A stretch of DNA of 7,053 nt from CAWEHQ01 sp051001995 (GTDB lineage Bacteria; Actinomycetota; Thermoleophilia; Solirubrobacterales; Thermoleophilaceae). Made by a program: the position numbers and the translations under genes. Numbering within the stretch: position 1 is the first letter of the stretch; the number at the start of each line of letters is the position of its first letter. Shown one piece after another: positions 5,836 through 7,053 of this stretch. Below the pieces are notes generated by a model. That model was not told the origin of the DNA. It ran no database searches and saw only the letters and a list, made by a program, of their open reading frames with translations. Location: NCBI GenBank assembly GCA_051001995.1, contig JBPCMT010000085.1, positions 1 to 7,053 of the forward strand. The letters run 5' to 3'.

Positions 5836-7053
5836 CCACGCAAGGATAAGCAGCCGTCGGCGGTCATCGCGGCGGTTCGGGCGCTTGTCGCGCTTTCGCC
5901 GGGCGATCCACCACGGACGCTCCGGGCACCTGGCCCAGCGCTTGCCGCGGCCGCTCCCTCCCGCCGTCCGGTCGCTGCCTCCCTCGGCCTCGCGCTCCTC
6001 GCGACCCTCGCCCTCGCCACCCCGGCGGATGCCGGCATTCGCGACTTCCGCACGGGGGTCGCTAGCAGCAGCAGCGTCGGCTCGTCGGACCTGACCCGCA
6101 TGGACGAGGCCGGCGTGAGGACGCTTCGGGTCGCCTTCAACTGGGACGGGATCGAGACCAAGCGGCGAACCGGCGCGTCGTGCAGCACCGCCGCCTACGA
6201 CGGCTTCGGCCGCTACGACGGGATGGTCGCCGAGGCCGGGCGGCTGGGGATCAAGCTGCTGCCGATTTTCTTCGGCTCTCCGGCCTACGTTCGGGGCGGT
6301 GACTTCAGCAACATGCCGCGCACCGGGACGGCCGAGATGGGAGACTACAACTGCTACGTGCGGGCGCTCGTGCGCCGCTACGGGCGCGGCGGCTCGTTCC
6401 CGGCCCTGAACGGCCCGGCGCAGCCGATCACCGAGTGGCAGGTGTGGAATGAGGAGAACCTGCCGAACTACGCCGCCGGGGAGAGGGTCAGCCCGACGGA
6501 GTACTCCCGCTTCCTGAAGGCGACGACGGCCGGAGTCAGGAGCATCGACGCCAACGCCACGATCGTGCTCGGCGGGATGCCCGAGCGGACGAGCAGGGGG
6601 ATGAACGCGGAGAAGTTCCTGCGCGGGCTGTACAGCGTCAAGAGGATCGAGAGCAAGTTCGACGTCGTGGCTCTGCATCCCTACGCGGAGAACGCGCGCG
6701 GCGTCAAGGGCGCCCTGATCCGCATGCGTGACATGTTCAAGAGGGTCGGCGACCCGCGCCAGGTCCTCTGGCTCACGGAGGTCGGCTACGCGTCCAGCGG
6801 ACCCAAGGGGCACTTCCTCGTGAACAGCGAGCAGGGTCAGGCCCAGAAGCTCGAGTCGACGCTGCAGCTGATCCGCAAGAACCGCAAGCGCTACAAGGTC
6901 GGGACCGTCCACTGGTACAACTGGCGCGACACCGCCGCTTACTCCGACGGCGAGCAGTGGTTCGCCTACGCGGGGCTCTACCGCAAGGGCGGCTCGCCGA
7001 AGCCCGCGTGCAACGCCTACGCCCGCTTCACCGGCGGCCAGCGGCCGTGCCAG
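5812..7053 (+). CDS. Secreted clan GH-A glycoside hydrolase, GH39/PslG-like (partial at 3' window edge)
   Basis: Probable exported retaining glycosidase that cleaves a polysaccharide, possibly the one made by the neighbouring genes. The frame is open from ATG 5812 to the last base (414 residues, no stop seen). A secretion signal is visible late: SRRPVAASLGLALLATLALATPADA (split as basic 50-52, hydrophobic 55-70) with likely cleavage after ADA at 74; the twin Arg leaves Tat export possible. The TIM-barrel part shows GVRTLRVAFNWDGIE (101-115), GIKLLPIFFGSPAYV (146-160), EWQVWNEENLP (208-218) with putative acid/base Glu214, VVALHPYAE (285-293), and VLWLTEVGYASSG (318-330) with putative nucleophile Glu323, then VGTVHWYNWRD (363-373). 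WNE-x-N plus a later TEvG is the clan GH-A arrangement, and the secreted single-domain form near polysaccharide genes recalls PslG. ATG 5812 is the only usual start before the signal, leaving an odd 50-residue leader, so the true start is uncertain. A Cys400/Cys413 pair near the end could form a disulfide. Confidence 0.82.
   Translation, partial: MDFGTNTHPRKDKQPSAVIAAVRALVALSPGDPPRTLRAPGPALAAAAPSRRPVAASLGLALLATLALATPADAGIRDFRTGVASSSSVGSSDLTRMDEAGVRTLRVAFNWDGIETKRRTGASCSTAAYDGFGRYDGMVAEAGRLGIKLLPIFFGSPAYVRGGDFSNMPRTGTAEMGDYNCYVRALVRRYGRGGSFPALNGPAQPITEWQVWNEENLPNYAAGERVSPTEYSRFLKATTAGVRSIDANATIVLGGMPERTSRGMNAEKFLRGLYSVKRIESKFDVVALHPYAENARGVKGALIRMRDMFKRVGDPRQVLWLTEVGYASSGPKGHFLVNSEQGQAQKLESTLQLIRKNRKRYKVGTVHWYNWRDTAAYSDGEQWFAYAGLYRKGGSPKPACNAYARFTGGQRPCQ
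5843..5848 (-). promoter_or_regulatory. Candidate -10 element of a leaderless operon promoter
   Basis: On the minus strand TATCCT (5848 down to 5843) is followed by 7 bases and then GTG at 5835. This is the TANNNT-to-start-codon distance expected for actinobacterial leaderless transcripts, and the gene has no Shine-Dalgarno site. No convincing -35 box is seen; the nearest, ATGACC at 5867-5862, is only 13 bases away. The site sits in an unusually A/T-containing patch (about 5815-5852). The assignment is inferred from pattern and spacing only. Confidence 0.4.

Noticed and set aside
5836..6912. Extension of the polymerase-like frame upstream to 6912, giving a 1041-residue protein.
   Set aside because: The extra region is the antisense of the glycoside hydrolase, has no hydrophobic or family-like character, and the membrane protein is complete without it.

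Overview
The window is uniformly very GC-rich, with strong G/C bias at third codon positions and many long antisense open frames. It carries a compact set of genes for building a cell-surface polysaccharide. The style (GTG starts, few Shine-Dalgarno sites, a possible leaderless start) fits a high-GC actinobacterium. Thermoleophilia/Solirubrobacterales is my guess from gene content and style, not a proven placement. I see no RNA genes, insertion sequences, CRISPR arrays or phage genes, and no gene-free stretch longer than 50 bases.

Layout, left to right. (1) A family 2 glycosyltransferase (rhamnosyltransferase/WbbL-like) on the minus strand, 736 down to 1, with its C-terminus outside the window. 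(2) A second family 2 glycosyltransferase on the plus strand, 784-1689, diverging from the first across 47 bases. (3) A three-gene minus-strand operon, 5835 down to 1704, in this transcription order: an O-antigen ligase/polymerase-like membrane protein with a TPR-like C-terminal tail; a polyprenyl-phosphate sugar-1-phosphate transferase, joined to the first gene by an ATGA overlap; and dTDP-4-dehydrorhamnose 3,5-epimerase (rmlC). The operon meets gene 2 tail to tail across 14 bases. (4) A secreted clan GH-A glycoside hydrolase (GH39/PslG-like) on the plus strand, from 5812 to the window edge, whose start overlaps head to head with the start of the operon.

Inferred joint role: the sugar-phosphate transferase loads the first sugar onto undecaprenyl phosphate. 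The two family 2 transferases extend the repeat unit. RmlC supplies dTDP-L-rhamnose, perhaps used by the first transferase. The Wzy/WaaL-like protein polymerises or ligates the product outside the membrane, and the exported hydrolase may trim it. The flippase, chain-length regulator and rmlA/B/D genes are not in this window. The most interesting points are the overlapping divergent start region around 5812-5848 and the polymerase-TPR fusion. I do not see evidence for a wholly new system.
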